Assembly (NCBI GenBank): GCA_000720845.1
Contig: JODU01000007.1
Span: 62,001 to 126,000 of the forward strand
Length of the DNA: 64,000 bases
DNA from: Kitasatospora aureofaciens
Lineage (GTDB): Bacteria > Actinomycetota > Actinomycetes > Streptomycetales > Streptomycetaceae
Reading direction: 5' to 3'
The translations under genes and the position numbers were made by a program. The notes beneath the pieces are model-generated. The model saw nothing but the letters and a program-made list of their open reading frames with translations. It had not been told where the DNA came from and did no database searches. The first letter of the stretch is position 1. Each line of letters opens with the position of its first letter. Shown here one piece after another: positions 51,954 through 61,001 of this stretch.

Positions 51954-52334
51954 ATGGGATTCCTCGAAAGCGAACGCGTCATGGAGCAATGGGCGATGAA
52001 CGTGTGGAGCCGCTTGTCACCGGCTCGGCAGACGCGCGGCGAGGCCTTGACCACGTTATTGCGGCAATGCGACGAGAACGCCCTGATCGTCGGTCGGCAG
52101 CGCGTCGTGGCACCCAACGCCTTCGTCATCGAACTGCTTCCGCAGACCCACCGCCTGATCTCGGACAGCCCGCTGCCCGTGGCCCCTGCCCTCGCCGCCC
52201 ACGTCCGCCGCCATGCGGCCGAGCAGGGGTACACCTTCGCCGGTCCGGTCACGGTTCACCTGTGCCCCGCGCCGGACGACCGCACCGACCGGTTCCGGGT
52301 TCACAGCCGCATCGCTCCGGCGAACGCGCGATGA
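51954..52334 (+). CDS. DUF3662 (FhaA N-terminal-type) domain protein without FHA domain
   Basis: The 126-aa product matches the N-terminal domain of FhaA-type proteins: TTLLRQCDENALIVGRQRVV, APNAFVIELLP and AAEQGYTFAGPVTVHL correspond to the usual DUF3662 segments. The FHA domain that normally follows is absent because the protein ends soon after. ATG 51954 is used; ATG 51912 and ATG 51981 are alternatives and none has a strong Shine-Dalgarno sequence. A function in phospho-signalling is inferred only by family. Confidence 0.78.
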   Translation: MGFLESERVMEQWAMNVWSRLSPARQTRGEALTTLLRQCDENALIVGRQRVVAPNAFVIELLPQTHRLISDSPLPVAPALAAHVRRHAAEQGYTFAGPVTVHLCPAPDDRTDRFRVHSRIAPANAR

Positions 52335-52378
52335 GGCTGTCGCGGCGAATGCCACGGGCGCAGAAGGCCGTGTGAGAC

Positions 52379-52412
52379 GGCCCGCGGAGTGCATTTGCGG
52401 AACGGGCCTTTT
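52379..52412 (+). terminator. putative terminator hairpin after the DUF3662 gene
   Basis: GGCCCG (52379-52384) pairs with CGGGCC (52403-52408); inner CGC/GCG pairs extend the stem and TTTT follows at 52409-52412. It lies 45 nt after the DUF3662 stop. Confidence 0.55.
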
Positions 52413-52611
52413 CGCACGGGTCTTGCGGCGACTAAGAATCGTCGCCGCGGCAGGGGACCAGAAATGCACTGCCTCCCTCGGAGATTTTCTTCAGGAGCAA
52501 CACAGAAAAGCGTGCGTATACACCCGCAAGGGCGCGTTACGGGTTGAAGTCCTGTCGGGCGGGCACACGCTGTGCCTGCCGGCACAACCGATCAGGACCG
52601 GGTGGTAGTGC

Positions 52612-53046
52612 ATGACCGACATCGACACCACACGTACTTTCACCCCCAGGGCCCTTGTCCGTACCGAAGGTGACAGCCCTTGTGGCATCGCTCACGCTCG
52701 TGACGTCGCTCGCGCCTTCGTCGACGGACTGGACCCGGCCCCGGCCGCCGAGTCGGCGCAGACTCTCGTCCTCGTGGTCTCCGAACTCACCACCAACGCC
52801 CTGCGGCACGGCGGCGGTCGGTACACGCTCGAACTCACGGCGACCGCGGACACGCTGAACGCCGCCGTGAGCGATCCCGACCCCACTCCCCCACGGGAGC
52901 GGACCCCCGACCTCAACGGTGGCACCGGCGGGTTCGGATGGCCCATGGTCCGCCGCCTCACCAGCAAGGTCACCGTCACCGCGGTCCCCGGACAGGGCAA
53001 GACCATCCACGTCCGCCTGCCGCGACGGCCGTCCCCGCCCCGCTGA
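52612..53046 (+). CDS. ATP-binding protein (HATPase, anti-sigma-factor-like serine kinase)
   Basis: The 144-aa product is a GHKL ATPase of the RsbW-like type: N-box SELTTNALRHGGG (about 58-70), a degenerate G1 (VSDPDPTPP, with Asp) and G2 GGTGGFGWPMV (about 101-111). Streptomyces has many of these, some binding anti-sigma antagonists. ATG 52612 follows a GGTGGTAG stretch. No partner STAS gene is adjacent, but the rsb module lies 3 kb away. Confidence 0.85.
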   Translation: MTDIDTTRTFTPRALVRTEGDSPCGIAHARDVARAFVDGLDPAPAAESAQTLVLVVSELTTNALRHGGGRYTLELTATADTLNAAVSDPDPTPPRERTPDLNGGTGGFGWPMVRRLTSKVTVTAVPGQGKTIHVRLPRRPSPPR

Positions 53047-53239
53047 TCCGGCGCAAGCGGCGGCTCGTGCCGGCGACATCCCGACGGCCCCGGCCCCGAG
53101 CGCCTCGATGACCGCGTGCATGTGGCGTGCGCCGAGGCGTGGCGCGGGCGGCTTCGGGGCTCCGTGCCGCTACCTTCAAGGGGCACAAACCGGCGCATAC
53201 ACCACGACGCCGGGCAGGGCTCACCGGTGGGAGGCAGGC

Positions 53240-54664
53240 GTGGCCGTCATGCATCATCTGGCCGGGCCCCCGTGGCCGGTCGCCGTACTGGCCGTGGACA
53301 AGGTGTCCGAGGGGGACCTCGCCGCGGCCCGGGCACAGATGGGGTTCTCCCTCGCCTGGCACATCGTCGTCGCGTGCCTCGGTGTGGGCCTGCCCGCGCT
53401 CACGTTGATCGCCGAGTGGTACGGGATCCGTACCGGAAAACCCGCCCACCGGCTCCTGGCACGCAGGTGGGCTCGTGCGATGGGCGTGCTCTTCGCCGTG
53501 GGCGCGGTGTCCGGCACGATCCTCAGCTTCGAGATGGGGCTGCTGTGGCCGGGGCTGATGGGGAGGTTCGGGCAGGTCATCGGGCTGCCCTTCGCCCTGG
53601 AGGGCATCGCCTTCTTCATCGAGGCGATCTTTCTGGGCATCTACCTCTACGCCTGGGACCGGTTGCCGCCGAAGCGGCACCTGCTCACCGGGCTGCCGAT
53701 CGTGGTGGCGGGTGTCGCGTCGGCGTTCTTCGTGGTCTGTGCCAACGCCTGGATGAACCAGCCCCGTGGCTTCGTGCTGCGCGAGGGGCACGTGGTCGAC
53801 GTGGACCCATGGGCCGCCATGCTCAATCCCGCGAGTCCGCCGCAGACCGTGCACATGATCCTCGCCGCGTTCATGGTGGCGTCCTTCCTGACGGCCTCGG
53901 TCTACGCCGTCGCACTGCTGCGGGGCCGCCGGGACGCCTATCACAAGGCGGGGTTCTACATCCCTTTCACGCTGGGAGCGGTGGTGACGCCGTTTCAGCT
54001 CGTCGTGGGCGACTGGGCCGCGCGGTTCCTCGCGGAGTTCCAGCCGACGAAACTGGCGGCGATCGAGGGCGTGTTCACCACCGGCTCGCACGTGCCGCTG
54101 ACCCTGGGCGGCATCGCCCGTGACGACGCCCTGCGCTACGGGCTGGAGATCCCCAACGGTCTTTCCCTGCTGGTCGGCTACTCACCGAGCACCGTCGTCC
54201 AGGGCCTGGACAAGGTGCCGCGCAGTCAGTGGCCGGCGGTGACGGGCGTGCACTGGGCGTTCGACATCATGGTGGCGATCGGGCTGTTCCTCCTGGCCCT
54301 GGGGGCGTGGCTGCTGCTGTCCTGGTGGCGGGGACGGCGGACCCGGGGCCATTTGCTCGACCAGCGCGGATCCCGGCTGTTCCTGACGCTGGCCACGATC
54401 GGCGGTCCCGCCTCGGTGGTCGCGCTGGAGAGCGGCTGGTGTGTCACCGAACTCGGACGGCAGCCCTGGATCGTCTGGGGAATCATGAGCGTGCGTGACG
54501 CCGTCAACCCTGCGCCGGGCCTCATGACCGGGCTGTGGCTGGTGCTGATCGTCTATGCCGGCATGACCGTCGCCACCGTCTATGTGCTCCGCCGTCTGGC
54601 CAAGGGCACTGCCGTGCCCCTGGCCCCGCAGGAGCAGGACGTCGAGAACTATCCCGTCGTATGA
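53240..54664 (+). CDS. cydA: cytochrome bd-type quinol oxidase subunit I
   Basis: The 474-aa product is a multi-helix membrane protein with the CydA hallmark residues: the heme b595 His in SLAWHIVV (near residue 37), the heme b558 His in TVHMILAAFM and the Met in DIMVAIG, plus GWCVTELGRQPWIVWG near the C-terminus. Its Q-loop is short, as in the Actinobacteria/CIO-type oxidases. GTG 53240 is favoured by GGGAGG 5 nt upstream; ATG 53249 is also possible. It oxidises quinol and reduces O2 to water in the membrane together with CydB. Confidence 0.92.
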   Translation: MAVMHHLAGPPWPVAVLAVDKVSEGDLAAARAQMGFSLAWHIVVACLGVGLPALTLIAEWYGIRTGKPAHRLLARRWARAMGVLFAVGAVSGTILSFEMGLLWPGLMGRFGQVIGLPFALEGIAFFIEAIFLGIYLYAWDRLPPKRHLLTGLPIVVAGVASAFFVVCANAWMNQPRGFVLREGHVVDVDPWAAMLNPASPPQTVHMILAAFMVASFLTASVYAVALLRGRRDAYHKAGFYIPFTLGAVVTPFQLVVGDWAARFLAEFQPTKLAAIEGVFTTGSHVPLTLGGIARDDALRYGLEIPNGLSLLVGYSPSTVVQGLDKVPRSQWPAVTGVHWAFDIMVAIGLFLLALGAWLLLSWWRGRRTRGHLLDQRGSRLFLTLATIGGPASVVALESGWCVTELGRQPWIVWGIMSVRDAVNPAPGLMTGLWLVLIVYAGMTVATVYVLRRLAKGTAVPLAPQEQDVENYPVV

Positions 54665-54727
54665 CCGCTGTTTCCACCACCTGAACCGCTTCTCGCGCCG
54701 CCCAGTCGGCCAGCACCGGAGGTGACC

Positions 54728-55756
54728 GTGCTCGCAGACACGGCTCTTGCTGTCATGTGGGTGGGCCTGACCTGCTACGCCCTGTTCGGCGGAGCGGACT
54801 TCGGGGCCGGCGTGTGGGACCTGCTCGCCGGCGGGTCCCGGCGCGGGCTGCCCCAGCGCCGTCTGATCGAGCACAGCATCGGTCCCATCTGGGAGGCCAA
54901 CCACGTATGGCTCATCTTCGTGATCGTGCTGCTGTGGTCCGCGTTCTCCCCGGTCTTCGCCGCCGTCATGTCCACGCTCTACCTGCCGCTGACGCTCGCC
55001 GCTCTGGGCATCATCGCGCGAGGGGCCGCCTTCGCCTTCCGCAAGGCGAGCACCGAGCTGTGGCAGCAGCGGCTGTTCGGGGCGTTCTTCGCGCTGTCCT
55101 CCCTGCTCACGCCGTTCTTCCTCGGCGCCGTCGCCGGGGCTGTCGCCTCCGGACGGGTACCGCCGGGCCTCGCCGCCGGCGACGTGATCACCAGCTGGCT
55201 CAACCCGACGTCCGCCCTCGGCGGCGTCCTGGCGGTCACCACCTGCGCCCATCTCGCCGCGGTGTACCTGTGTGCCGACGCCGCCCGCGACGGCGAGCGG
55301 GCGCTCGCCTCGGTCTTCGCCCGTCGCGCCGTCATCAGCGGCCTGGTCAGTGGCGCCGTCGCGGCCGCCGGTATCGCCGTGCTGCACGCGGACGCCCCCG
55401 AACTCTTCCACGGGCTGACCCATCGCGCGCTGCCGCTGGTCGTCCTGAGCGTCGTCGCCGGTCTCCTCGGCCTCGCCCTGCTGCACCGCGAACGGTTCGT
55501 GGCGGCCCGTCCCGCCTCGGCGCTGGCGGTGGCCGCGATCCTGTGGGCGTGGGGCGCGGCGCAGTACCCCGCGATGCTGGTCGGCGGAACGACGGTCGAA
55601 CAGGCCGCCTCGGACGGTGCGGTCCTGGCCGCCTGCCTGGTGGTACTGGCCGCGGGAGCCCTCCTGCTCGTGCCCTCGCTGTGGCTGCTGTACGCCACGT
55701 TCCAACGGCCCGCACCTGCCGCCCCGCCGGACTCCTCGCCCTCCTCCGAATCCTGA
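54728..55756 (+). CDS. cydB: cytochrome bd-type quinol oxidase subunit II
   Basis: The 342-aa product is an all-helical membrane protein with the CydB signatures GGADFGAGVWDLLAGG (about 21-36), GPIWEANHVWLIF (about 52-64) and the closing AAQYPAML region. GTG 54728 has GGAGG 5 nt before it; GTG 54722 is too close to the same Shine-Dalgarno sequence. It follows cydA by 63 nt. No cydC/cydD assembly transporter genes are next to it in this window. Confidence 0.92.
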   Translation: MLADTALAVMWVGLTCYALFGGADFGAGVWDLLAGGSRRGLPQRRLIEHSIGPIWEANHVWLIFVIVLLWSAFSPVFAAVMSTLYLPLTLAALGIIARGAAFAFRKASTELWQQRLFGAFFALSSLLTPFFLGAVAGAVASGRVPPGLAAGDVITSWLNPTSALGGVLAVTTCAHLAAVYLCADAARDGERALASVFARRAVISGLVSGAVAAAGIAVLHADAPELFHGLTHRALPLVVLSVVAGLLGLALLHRERFVAARPASALAVAAILWAWGAAQYPAMLVGGTTVEQAASDGAVLAACLVVLAAGALLLVPSLWLLYATFQRPAPAAPPDSSPSSES

Positions 55757-55805
55757 GGACGAGGAGCGCGAGGCCGTCGGCCCGGGGTGTCGGCGGCGAG
55801 AGCCG

Positions 55806-57758
55806 TCAGTCCATGTCGGGCAGGTGGTCCCGCTCCAGGGCTTGCATGGCGTGGGACGCGTTGAACGGCAGGATCGTGACCGCTACGTGCGGAAGTTGCT
55901 CCAGCGCTCTCGACATCTTCTCGCCGGTGCCCCGGTGGAGGAGTTTGCCGAGGGCGTTGGCGTACATCCGCCGGGGCACGAGCACCGTCAGGGAGGTGTC
56001 CCCGTCCTGTGTGGTGCGGACGGCCAGTTCCCGCATCGCGTGCCGGAGTCGGCGGTCGGGGCACGCCACCAGTTCCAGTTCGACCGAGGTCGCGGACGTC
56101 GACGCCCAGAGGGCGGACAGCCGGCGTGCGTGCGCCTCGTCGATGGCGAAGTGCACGGCGCTCACGTTGTCGGGCCGCAGCTCGTGGGCATACCGCAGGG
56201 CCTTCAGCGCGGCGAGGTCCAGCGTCTCGACCAGGACGAACACCCGGTGGCGGCGCGTACGCGGCCGGTCCGCGCCCGCGGGCAGCCGCTCCAGGGCGGC
56301 GGCCTCGCGCCGGTACTCGCGGTTGATCCGGATCAGTACCCAGACCCCGAGGGGGAAGACCACGACGACCAGCCAGGCGCCTTCGGTGAATTTCGTGACG
56401 GCGAAGATCAGCACCACGGCGGCGGAGACGATCGCCGCGAGGGCGTTGACCGTGATCTTCACCCGGCGCAGAGGCTCGCGCCTGCGCAGGTGGTAGGCGG
56501 TGAGGCCGGCCCCCGCCATGGTGAAGGCGGTGAACACGCCGATCGCGTAGAGGGCCACCAGCTTGTCCACGTTGGCGCCCGTGCCGAGCAGCAGGGCCAG
56601 TGAGAGGGCGCAGAGCGTGACGATGCCGTTGGAGAAGGCCAGCCGGTGCCCGCGCCGGGTGAGCACCCGCGGCAGGAACCGATCCTGTGCGACGAAGCTG
56701 GCCAGGTACGGGAACCCGGTGAAGGGGGTGTTGGCACCGGTGTAGAGGACCAGCGCGGTCGCCAGTTGGACGAAGACCAGACCGATCGTCCCCACGGTGC
56801 CGTTTCCGAAGGCGAGCCTCGCCTCCTGTGCGATGACGGTGGGGGTCCCGTCGGTGTACGGGACGGCGTGCGTGAAGTGGGCGAGGGCGGAGACGCCGAG
56901 GACCAGGACGGCGAGCACGCAGCTCATGGCGATGAGGGTGTGCCGGGCGTTGCGGCCCTGAGGTTCGCGGAAGGCGGAGATGCCGTTGGAGATCGCTTCG
57001 AGTCCGGTGAGGGACGAGCCGCCGTTGGCGAAGGAACGCAACACGATGAAGAGCGACGCACCGTACAGCCAGCCGTCGCCGGGAGTCCCCAGCGGCACGA
57101 CACCAGGGGCATGCAGGTCGGCGTGCGGCAGCTCCCCCCTCAGTCCGCGCACCGCCGCGACGAGGAAGACCAGGCCCATCGCGGCGGCGAAGAGGTAGGC
57201 GGGCAGCGCGAACATCCGGCCCGCCTCGCGCACTCCGCGCAGATTCCCGTACCCCAGCAGCACGATCACCAGCAAGGAGACGGGCACCTGGAGGTGGTCC
57301 AGCCCCGTCCAGCCGTTGCCGACGAGATGAGCGAGGGAGACCAGCGCGCTCGTGCCGGCCGACACCTGGACGGCGACGGTGACGACGTAGTCGACGAGCA
57401 GGGCCACCGCGGCGACCTGCGCGACGTTCGGCCCGAAGTTCTCCCGGGCCACCACGTAGGAGCCACCGGCCCGGGTGTAGATCGTGACGACATCGCTGTA
57501 GCAGAGCGTCAGCAACAGCAACACCAGCAGGATCGCACCGGTCACCGGCATGACCATCGTGAAGGCGGCTGCTCCGACGACCGGCACGAGGACCCGGAGC
57601 ATCTCCTCGGAGCCGTAGGCCGACGAACTGATGCAGTCGGAGGCGAGCACCCCGAGCGCCGTCCGGTTGCTCAGTTTCTCGTCAGTGACGCGTTCGGTGG
57701 TGAGCGGTCTGCCGAGCAGACGCCGCTTGACGCGGTACATCGGCCGATCGAAAGTCAT
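55806..57758 (-). CDS. APC-superfamily transporter with cytosolic C-terminal domain (KimA-like, possible K+ importer)
   Basis: The 650-aa product has about 12 membrane segments (about 30-480; starts RRLLGRPLTTERVTDEKLSN, with SDCISSSAYGSEEML like KimA/YdaO). A soluble C-terminal domain follows (about 490-650; RHRVFVLVETLDLAALKAL-RYAHEL) resembling the universal-stress-like tail of that family. Known relatives import potassium and are controlled by c-di-AMP; an amino-acid substrate is the alternative. ATG 57758 is the start. No c-di-AMP riboswitch was recognised upstream. Confidence 0.8.
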   Translation of the reverse strand: MTFDRPMYRVKRRLLGRPLTTERVTDEKLSNRTALGVLASDCISSSAYGSEEMLRVLVPVVGAAAFTMVMPVTGAILLVLLLLTLCYSDVVTIYTRAGGSYVVARENFGPNVAQVAAVALLVDYVVTVAVQVSAGTSALVSLAHLVGNGWTGLDHLQVPVSLLVIVLLGYGNLRGVREAGRMFALPAYLFAAAMGLVFLVAAVRGLRGELPHADLHAPGVVPLGTPGDGWLYGASLFIVLRSFANGGSSLTGLEAISNGISAFREPQGRNARHTLIAMSCVLAVLVLGVSALAHFTHAVPYTDGTPTVIAQEARLAFGNGTVGTIGLVFVQLATALVLYTGANTPFTGFPYLASFVAQDRFLPRVLTRRGHRLAFSNGIVTLCALSLALLLGTGANVDKLVALYAIGVFTAFTMAGAGLTAYHLRRREPLRRVKITVNALAAIVSAAVVLIFAVTKFTEGAWLVVVVFPLGVWVLIRINREYRREAAALERLPAGADRPRTRRHRVFVLVETLDLAALKALRYAHELRPDNVSAVHFAIDEAHARRLSALWASTSATSVELELVACPDRRLRHAMRELAVRTTQDGDTSLTVLVPRRMYANALGKLLHRGTGEKMSRALEQLPHVAVTILPFNASHAMQALERDHLPDMD

Positions 57759-57851
57759 ACGGCCATGAGACCTGGTGCCCGGCCCGGAACCGGGGAGAAC
57801 ACCACCGGCGGGCACCACACTCACTCACCGGGCCCCGTGCCCGGCCAGGAG

Positions 57852-57891
57852 CAGGCCCCGACCGGTGTGCCGCGCGACCGGTCGGGGCCTG
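57852..57891 (-). terminator. strong hairpin after the amino-acid permease gene
   Basis: CAGGCCCCGACCGGT (57852-57866) and ACCGGTCGGGGCCTG (57877-57891) form a perfect 15-bp stem with a 10-nt loop. It lies 24 nt after the permease stop and ahead of the next leftward gene, and should insulate the two. Confidence 0.85.
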
Positions 57892-57914
57892 CGCCCGGGT
57901 GCGGGGCGGCCCGC

Positions 57915-59417
57915 TCAGCGGGTGGGCAGGACCTGCGCGCCGGGTCCGTCCGTGACCGCTGCGCCGACGGCGCCCGGCGGGCGCTTGCCGCGGACCCTGC
58001 GCACCGCGTAGGCGATCAGGACGACGGCCAGGCTGCCGATGCTGGTGAGCAGTTGGGTCCGCTGGTCGCCGATGACGGCCATGGCCACCAGGACGGCGGC
58101 GAAGCCCGCCATCACCACCCAGGTCAGGTAGGGGAAGAGCCACATGCGCAGTGAGAGCCGGTACGGCGCCTCGCGTTCCAGTCGGCGGCGCATCCGCAGC
58201 TGGGACGCCCCGATCATGAGGTACATGAAGATGGCGACGGCGCCGGAGGAGTTCACCAGGTAGCTGAACACGGTGTCCGGGGAGAGATAGGCGAACAGCA
58301 CCGAGACCCAGCCGACCACGGTCCCGGCGAGGATCGCGCGGGCCGGGACGCTGCGCCTGTTCGTCGCCACCAGCCAGGCCGGGGCGTCGCCGTGCGTGGC
58401 GAGGGCGCGCAGCATGCGCGAGGAGACGTAGACCGAGGAATTGAGCACGCTCAGCACCGCGGTGAGGATCACGATGTCCATCACGAGGCCGGCGCCGGGC
58501 AGTCCGATGATGTTCCAGGCCGCCACGTAGGGGCTGGCGAGAACCTTGGCGCTGTCCCACGGCACGATGGTGACGACCAGGACGATCGATCCGACGTAGA
58601 AGAGGATGATCCGCCAGATGATGCCGGTGGTGGCACGGGCGACGGAGCGTTCCGGTTCCTTGCTCTCGGCCGCGGCGATGGTGACGATCTCCGCTCCGCC
58701 GAAGGCGAAGATGACCACGACGATCGCGGAGAAGATCGCGGTGAAGCCGTTGGGGGCGAAGCCGCCGTGCGCGGTCAGGTTCGAGAAGTCGAGCGAGGCC
58801 CCCGGCCAGGCGCCGAAGACGTGGAGTCCGCCGACGATGAGGAAGGCGACGATGGCGGCGACCTTGACGGAGGAGAACCAGAACTCGAATTCGCCGAAGG
58901 ACTTCACCGACAGAAGATTGGTCGCGGTCATCACGACCATCAGGCCCATCGCCAGCACCCACAGCGGCAGTCCGATCCACGCGTGCAGGATCGCCGCCCC
59001 GGCGACGGCCTCGACGGCCACGATGATGACGTAGTAGTACCAGTACAGCCAGCCGATGGTGAAGCCCGCCCACGGGCCGATGGCGGTGCGCGCGTAGTCG
59101 GCGAACGAGCCGGAGGACGGCCTCGCCACGACCATCTCGCCGAGCATCCGCATCGTGCACAGAACGAGGGCGCCGGCCAGGCAGTACGACACGATCGCGG
59201 CGGGGCCGGCGGTCTTGATCACCGAACCGCTGCCGACGAACAGGCCGGCGCCGATCGCACCGCCGATCGCGATCATGGACATGTGGCGGTTGCGCAGCGA
59301 GCGGCTGAGTTCCGGCTGCGGGCCCCCCGGTTCTCCGTGCGACGCGGGGTTGGTCATGGCGGCTCCGGTCCTGGCGGCGGGTGAGACGGGCGCGGCGGGT
59401 TTCCTTCCGCGCGTCAT
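57915..59417 (-). CDS. amino-acid permease (APC/AAT family, GABA permease-like)
   Basis: The 500-aa product has about 12 membrane segments and the AAT-family N-terminal signature LRNRHMSMIAIGGAIGAGLF (about 41-60), then GSGSVIKTAGPAAIVSY. ATG 59417 overlaps the stop of the decarboxylase gene (ATGA), so the two proteins are made together. It probably imports the decarboxylase substrate or exchanges it for the amine product. The substrate is not determinable; a basic or aromatic amino acid is possible. Confidence 0.9.
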   Translation of the reverse strand: MTRGRKPAAPVSPAARTGAAMTNPASHGEPGGPQPELSRSLRNRHMSMIAIGGAIGAGLFVGSGSVIKTAGPAAIVSYCLAGALVLCTMRMLGEMVVARPSSGSFADYARTAIGPWAGFTIGWLYWYYYVIIVAVEAVAGAAILHAWIGLPLWVLAMGLMVVMTATNLLSVKSFGEFEFWFSSVKVAAIVAFLIVGGLHVFGAWPGASLDFSNLTAHGGFAPNGFTAIFSAIVVVIFAFGGAEIVTIAAAESKEPERSVARATTGIIWRIILFYVGSIVLVVTIVPWDSAKVLASPYVAAWNIIGLPGAGLVMDIVILTAVLSVLNSSVYVSSRMLRALATHGDAPAWLVATNRRSVPARAILAGTVVGWVSVLFAYLSPDTVFSYLVNSSGAVAIFMYLMIGASQLRMRRRLEREAPYRLSLRMWLFPYLTWVVMAGFAAVLVAMAVIGDQRTQLLTSIGSLAVVLIAYAVRRVRGKRPPGAVGAAVTDGPGAQVLPTR

Positions 59418-60790
59418 TCGGCCACCTCCTCCGCCTGTGCCACGGCGGTGTCGGGGCGCAGCGACACCAGGGCGTCCGCTTGCGCGAGTCCGCTCTCCTC
59501 GACCACGTCGCGCACGCTCTGGGCCTCGCGCACGAGCGCGAAGGCGACCCGTCCGCCGGAATCCGTCCGGTAGCCGTACACAGCGGGTCGTGGCAGGGAG
59601 TTGTAGGAGAAGTGCGAGGAGAAGTAGTACGCCCCGGTGTCGTACAGCGCCACTACGTCGCCGGGCTCGACCACCGGCAGCTCACGCCCGGTCGCCGTCA
59701 GGTCGCCGGCGAAACAGCACGGGCCCGCGATGTCGACGACCTCGGTCGGGCCCTGCTTGGGCCGGCCCGCGGCGTCGAACACCCCGACGCGCAGCGGCCA
59801 GGCGTCCGGCATGAAGACCGTGCGGGTGGCCACCTGGGCACCGGCGTGGGTGACCGCGATCCGCCGGCCGCCGGCCGACTTGGTGTATTCCACGATCGAG
59901 CCCACGGTGCCGCTCTTGGCGAGCAGGGAACGGCCGAATTCGGTGATCAGGGCGTAGCGGCCGTCGAAGAGGCCGGGTACGGCGGTGCGGAGTTCGGCGA
60001 CGTAGTCCGCGTACGTCGGACGGTCGTCGTCACTGTCGAAGTTGACGGGCAGACCGCCGCCGATGTCGATTCCGGTGATCTGCGCACGGCCCAGTTCCGC
60101 GTTGATGCGCTCGGCCAGCTCATACGCCGTCCGCACCCCCTGGGCGATGAGCGGCAACGGGCAGCCCTGGGAACCGACGTGGGCGTGCAGCCGGTTGAGC
60201 CACGGCCGGCGCGCGAACGCCTCGATCACCGCGTCGACGGCTCCCTCGTCGCGCAGCGCGACGCCGAACTTGGAGGTCGCGGTCGCCGTACTCATCGCAC
60301 CGATGGCACCGGCCCCGACCTGTGGGTTCACCCGCAATCCGATGGGCCCGGAGGCCTCTTTGCCGGCCAGCAGGCGGTCGACGCGGGCCATCTCCTGGAA
60401 GTTGTCGAGGTTGATCGCGATGCCGTGGGCGAGGGCGAAGTCGAGCTCCTCGACCGTCTTGGCCGGGCTGTCGAAGACCAGCCGGTCGTGGGTGAATCCG
60501 GCCGCCAGCGCCTGTTCCAGCTCCCCCGGCGAGGCCACTTCGCACCCCATGCCCGCCTCCGCGAGAAGCCGCAGCACGGGCACCAGCCCGCACGCCTTCG
60601 CCGCGAAGGTGTGCTGCACCGCGGCCGGCCCCTCGAACGCCTCGTTCAGCGCATCCACCGCGGCAAGCACACCGTCGACGTCGAGGAGACCCACCAGAGG
60701 CGCCTGCGGGCCCAGCAGTCCGTCCTCGACAGCCCGTGCGAGCGCGGCCTCGCGGGCGCTGCCGCGTTGGTGGAGGGAACCGGAAGTCAC
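59414..60790 (-). CDS. PLP-dependent (alanine-racemase fold) amino-acid decarboxylase, DapDC/ODC family
   Basis: The 458-aa product is a fold-III PLP enzyme. It has the PLP Lys in TFAAKACGLV (Lys65), HVGSQG, the glycine loop GIDIGGGLPV, EFGRSLL (variant of EPGR), the active-site Cys and Asp in GPCCFAGDLTATG and the Tyr/Phe region TGAYYFSSHFSYNS. The length fits diaminopimelate decarboxylase-like enzymes, but coupling to a permease suggests a catabolic or resistance role. GTG 60790 is used; GTG 60799 in frame is an alternative, and GGAG lies upstream. It is followed directly by the permease. Confidence 0.88.
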   Translation of the reverse strand: MTSGSLHQRGSAREAALARAVEDGLLGPQAPLVGLLDVDGVLAAVDALNEAFEGPAAVQHTFAAKACGLVPVLRLLAEAGMGCEVASPGELEQALAAGFTHDRLVFDSPAKTVEELDFALAHGIAINLDNFQEMARVDRLLAGKEASGPIGLRVNPQVGAGAIGAMSTATATSKFGVALRDEGAVDAVIEAFARRPWLNRLHAHVGSQGCPLPLIAQGVRTAYELAERINAELGRAQITGIDIGGGLPVNFDSDDDRPTYADYVAELRTAVPGLFDGRYALITEFGRSLLAKSGTVGSIVEYTKSAGGRRIAVTHAGAQVATRTVFMPDAWPLRVGVFDAAGRPKQGPTEVVDIAGPCCFAGDLTATGRELPVVEPGDVVALYDTGAYYFSSHFSYNSLPRPAVYGYRTDSGGRVAFALVREAQSVRDVVEESGLAQADALVSLRPDTAVAQAEEVAE

Positions 60791-61001
60791 TGTCAACACA
60801 CTCCAGACGCGTCGGTCGTGCACGGCGCTCGTCGGGCCGCGGCCGTTCTGTCCTGCACAGCTTCGTCCCACGGAACCCGTCACGTCTTCGTTCGAGACGA
60901 CCACGGTCAGGTCGCTCTCTTGTGCCGGGCCACAGCTGAATGATCTACAGCTCATGACCACTGCACCTTGTGCGGCCACGACGCCCGAGGGGCCGAGTCC
61001 C

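Noticed and set aside
57759..57914. Possible c-di-AMP (ydaO-type) riboswitch upstream of the KimA-like gene
   Set aside because: The leader is short and mostly taken by the 15-bp terminator hairpin of the preceding gene; no riboswitch-like conserved segments were found.
60790..60799. TTGACA hexamer at the decarboxylase start as a -35 box
   Set aside because: It lies at the start codon itself and no -10 was seen at the right spacing for a leftward promoter serving this gene.
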